Assembly (NCBI GenBank): GCA_025786725.1
Contig: JAHLTZ010000015.1
Coordinates: 434,001 to 498,000 of the forward strand
DNA length: 64,000 nucleotides
Origin: Syncephalis fuscata
Lineage: Eukaryota > Zoopagomycota > Zoopagomycetes > Zoopagales > Piptocephalidaceae
Direction: 5' to 3'
Under the pieces are notes generated by a model. That model worked only from the letters and a program-made list of their open reading frames with translations. It was not told the DNA's origin and did not search any database. Below, piece after piece: positions 60,366 through 64,000 of this stretch; positions within the stretch are counted from its first letter, which is position 1, and every line of letters begins with the position of its first letter. The translations under genes and the position numbers were made by a program.

Positions 60366-63300
60366 TTAAAAGGTAAAGCGATGACTTTTCAAATGATACT
60401 GAAAACTGGATACAATCAAAGACGATAAATTAGAATGCTCGTTTGTATTATTAGCAGTAGCAAACAATTGTGACAGACGTTGTAAAGCAAGTGTATCCGA
60501 AATACATACGCGTGTATAAGCGTTTAATTCGGCTAATCGACTATCATACCACCATGAAGGCATACTTGTCGTATCTGTCGCCACCTTCTTTCTATTTATC
60601 AGCCAACTACGAGCCTCAGCAATCGTATTACGAGCTGTATTTAACGCAGATCGGCCAGTATTAACCATACCATCAATCTAATTACATTTAATAAATATGT
60701 TAACAATGATTAGGTAATGTGTGTTACTCCTATAACTTACCGAAATATCCAAAAGCTCAGCGATATTCTCCCGAAACTCGTTAGCATCGACAGCTGGCGG
60801 CGAGGTAACATGGCCAAACACACGGAAACGATAAGCAAATCTTACATGCTCTTGATCATAAGAGCCACACGTTGTTTTTAATAAACCAAGCTTATACGAA
60901 CCAGCTAATAGCTATATAATGTAGTTAGTTAAATAGTTTATTAATCATTGTAACAGCCTAATTACCAATAAAAATCCTAAATTCATATTCTCATGTATAT
61001 TTGAAATCGCATAAATATGTCGGACTAGACCAGAATCAATGGTGGTATGCCCTTTACCTAATAGTATACAATTTAGTTATCATATTACACAACAACGATT
61101 AATTACCATTAGATCGTTCAAGTAAATCAATCATGGCCGAAAGATTTCTATTACGTTTGAATATCAATTGATAAATATACCTAATAGATTGCAGTTATTA
61201 ATATGTGTGCTACTATTATAAACCATTAACCAACCAATTAATCATTAAATATTCATGCTGTCCATAAACATCAAGCTTAAAACCAGCCATTAACATTTCG
61301 CACATCAGCGTTAATTTCTCATGATAAGTCCATGCTGTAAGAAAACCGATATCCTACACTAGATGGTAAACAACGCTAAACAATTATTTTAATCGCTATA
61401 TACCTGATGCTGCTTTTTAGCATTCTGACTATTCTGCCATTCTGTATCTAATTTTTCGGCCTTATTGCCATTCAGTAAATAACACTATTTAGCAAATAGT
61501 AATAGTAATTACCTCAGTTTGTAGCATATCCCACTCAATAATAAGTTTGCTAAATGTGCGAGGTTGTCTTGATTGATTTTGGCATCGTGCTTTTAATGTT
61601 TCCTTAACTATCTAATAATGAAATAATAATAGATATAAATAAATATGATACTCTAAACAAACTGTCTTACTGTAGTAGCTTGTTCCAAAAACTTGCCACA
61701 TTGTATAGTCTGCCGATTAGTGTGCACGGCCATTGATTTAATAAAAGTAAAAACATAATCCTTTGGCAAAGATACAAATGCGCTAACAAGATCTCGAACA
61801 AATGGCTTATCAACGGGTAGCGTGTTATATAATCGAAAACTATCAGTAATAAGAGTCTACCAATAGCAATAGTAATAATAAATAAATAAACAAGTATTTA
61901 ACGCTATAATTCTACATTATTAACTTACTAATAGCTTTGAACGAACAAATGGCGAAGGTGTTAATGCACTAAATGCAGGTAAAGTAGTCTATAGATTTAT
62001 TAATATATATATATATATAATTCACATATTGTATTACTGACCCAAAGTGCTGATGCTGATTCGAGTGAGGCCATACTACACGCATAATCAAGCTGAAGTA
62101 AGCTTTTACACAAAAACTCTTTGGCCTAAATCAATTATTTAGTTAGCCTATTTCTATCAAACTACCATTACGCACCTCAGCTGGACTGGGTAAAGTAATT
62201 GGACGTGGTGGTGCTTGACAATTCAATTGTCGATGAATATGCGAGTCAAAGGCTAGATTATTTACAACCATTAGTATCATTCTCGGTGTACTTATTGTAG
62301 TTGCTGTATTTACCAAATGAAACATCTTCATCAGTGGATAATGGCTGTACTCGTTCCAATGCTTGGTGGGCTAGTTGTAACTCACGCTGAATAGATTCAT
62401 ATCTAATACCAGCTCGGGATATCATATCCAATTGAGCTAGACTTGCTAGAAAGTGCTAGAAAATATAGTTAATTACATAATCCATATTAATACATTTAAT
62501 TATTTACTTGTCTAAACTGTAATCTATTCAATACTCCATTAATTAAATCCAGTTCTGCATTTGAGGTCGTTTCTGTTTCCTCGTATTTACTAATAATCAA
62601 TTTCCAATTATGTCCTGCCTTTTCCAATAATTGAATTCCTTTGAATGGTGCTGCGTCATGTTGAAATGACACACCAAAACTGCTACAACTAAAATCTTCC
62701 TCCTATTCTACATTAACACCATACTTTTTATAATCCGTACTATTATACTTACTTCATATATATTGCCTTGTGACATTTCTCGTAAAATCAATCGATAACA
62801 CTCAATAAGACCCATCACATAAGTAATTAGTGTTTGATGAGCATGCAATATTCTTTCCGATGTAGGTATCGATGGCCATGCACCATGAACATCATAGTTG
62901 GTCTCGCTAAAAGGTTCTTTTAGACTATTCGTATGCATTACATACAAGCTAGTAAATAGAGTTTGTGCTAGCGTATTACCCGATAACCAACTCGTCTATG
63001 ATAAACATATTATTAGTTTATACTTGTATCAATTAAATACACTTGTACTTACCTCCAGCACCATTAAATGATCCAACACTGCTATCAATTGAGATAAATC
63101 ACCTGATAACAATGGTGTATTGATATCAAATATAGGAGACGTATCTGTTGTTGTTGTCTCTATAGCTGTTGTATTCAACGCCATTCCCGTGTCCATCTTG
63201 GGATTCATAATCTTTTCATAATATTTGTATTATTAATCGCTTCTTATTTCATATTAATTACGATCTACTTACCACTACAGTACTCATAATATCCCATAGT

Positions 63301-63577
63301 GACAATCCCTTTTCAATGATCAATTCACCAATATCAAGTTCTATATACTCAGTTTAATAATGACGCGATATTAATTCATTTACTTTATTACCTTTTGTAG
63401 CTGTAGACAATAGGTCCGTAACATCTTATATGTATCGTTTGATAGAGCCACGGTGGCTGCTTCATTCTTTGATATTGAAGATGGTCCCGCGACTATCTCT
63501 TTATCTGTCCCTACTGAAAGTTGCTCTAAATTCAATTCTTCTACATTAAATGTTGGACGGTTCGGTGTTTCTGCCAT
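60366..63577 (-). CDS. NAA35: NatC auxiliary subunit NAA35/Mak10
   Basis: The large, non-catalytic subunit of the NatC N-terminal acetyltransferase, holding NAA30 at ribosomes; NatC acetylates Met followed by a hydrophobic residue. The first coding exon is MAETPNRPTFNVEEL. Downstream are 'LDIGELIIEKGLSLWDIMST', the family hallmark 'NPKMDTGMAL' (usually DPKMD.GM; here Asn for Asp), 'LSGDLSQLIAVLDHLMVLETSWLSGNTLAQTLFT', and then long helical segments to 'SWWYDSRLAELNAYTRV' near the end. About 18 short exons. The start at 63577 was preferred over the upstream in-frame Met at 63664, whose leader is not protein-like for this family. The gene is divergent from the partial gene at 63843. Confidence 0.85.
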
Positions 63578-63842
63578 TCTAGTTATACTATTCTTCACAG
63601 TCCACAGGTAACTGTATCGTAATTGTACAAGTGGTTGGAAATAAAGACGAGACAAGAAAAGCAAAATCTATTCTATGTCGAAAGGAGCGTATCATTTTCC
63701 TATCTCTCCCTCGCCTTCTTTCACTTTACCTCATTCGTTACTCTTAACTCTTGTGCCATTATTTGTCATTGTTTATACTGCTATTAATAGTAAGGGCAAT
63801 ACTGCGACAATAGTTTTATTAGAATATTGTAAATATTTAAGG

Positions 63843-64000
63843 GATGGCGCGTTCTATTGATCCCACTTCTACTACGACTACTACCACAATAGACCACAAG
63901 CTATTAGATGCCCATTTGGACTTCAGTGTACGAACAGCATCCCATACCGCTCGAGAATACGTAGTTACTTCAAAAGCACCATTTATAGGTATTGTTGATG
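63843..64000 (+). CDS. Unidentified protein, 5' part only
   Basis: An open frame begins MARSIDPTSTTTT and continues through 'LLDAHLDFSVRTASHTARE' and 'YVVTSKAPFIG' to the window edge, where GTATTG may be an intron donor. The Thr run followed by an amphipathic stretch is all that can be seen. I do not recognise the family. Confidence 0.5.

Overview
The window looks like nuclear DNA of an AT-rich, intron-dense fungus, probably an early-diverging (zoopagomycete or mucoromycete-like) lineage. The support is a fungal-type SSA/HSC70 Hsp70, one HSF1-type factor, a mitochondrial class-2 DHODH, an EDE1/EPS15 protein with three EH domains, NatC and NatD subunits, and many short introns (mostly about 45-90 nt, GT-AG with occasional GC-AG). 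The lineage is inferred from protein style only. No rRNA, tRNA, CRISPR array or transposase gene was recognised.

Layout. 1-11 kb is gene-poor: a deaminase, a 1.4-kb palindrome, a decayed F-box-like gene, the degenerate second copy of a microexon gene, and a seven-helix membrane protein with broken paralogues beside it. 11-26.5 kb is packed: UFD1, a branched-chain aminotransferase, dolichol kinase, a Swi3/TIPIN fork-protection protein, HSF1, and a roughly 1480-residue AT-hook protein with four copies of an eight-cysteine module. 26.5-30.5 kb is a 4-kb spacer. 30.5-38.7 kb holds a three-KH RNA-binding protein, NAA40, a secreted surface-type protein, DHODH and RPF2. 38.7-43.9 kb is accessory: a secreted-protein gene built around an array of about eleven 81-82 bp units, each a complete intron plus a 3-nt exon, followed by a 268-bp tandem repeat. 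43.9-55.8 kb holds a ZUP1-like peptidase with a damaged N-terminus, EDE1/EPS15, an AFG2-like double AAA ATPase and HSP70. 56.4-60.3 kb is a second, 3.85-kb palindrome whose core and loop match the first. The window ends with NAA35 and the start of an unidentified gene.

How the genes connect. Several belong to proteostasis: UFD1, HSF1, HSP70, the AFG2-like ATPase and ZUP1. The HSP70 promoter carries two step-type heat-shock elements and a TATA box, fitting control by an HSF like the one encoded 33 kb away. NAA40 and NAA35 are two separate N-terminal acetyltransferase components.

The most unusual feature is the minus-strand gene at 40534-42092. A TATA box and a signal-peptide exon lead into a run of 3-nt exons, each bounded by AG and GT(A/G)AGT/GTAGGT-type sites. 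Read in the frame demanded by the conserved last exon, the eleven array triplets all encode Leu, Ile, Val, Ala or Pro. A hydrophobic helix would thus be encoded one residue per exon, and any exon could be skipped without changing frame.
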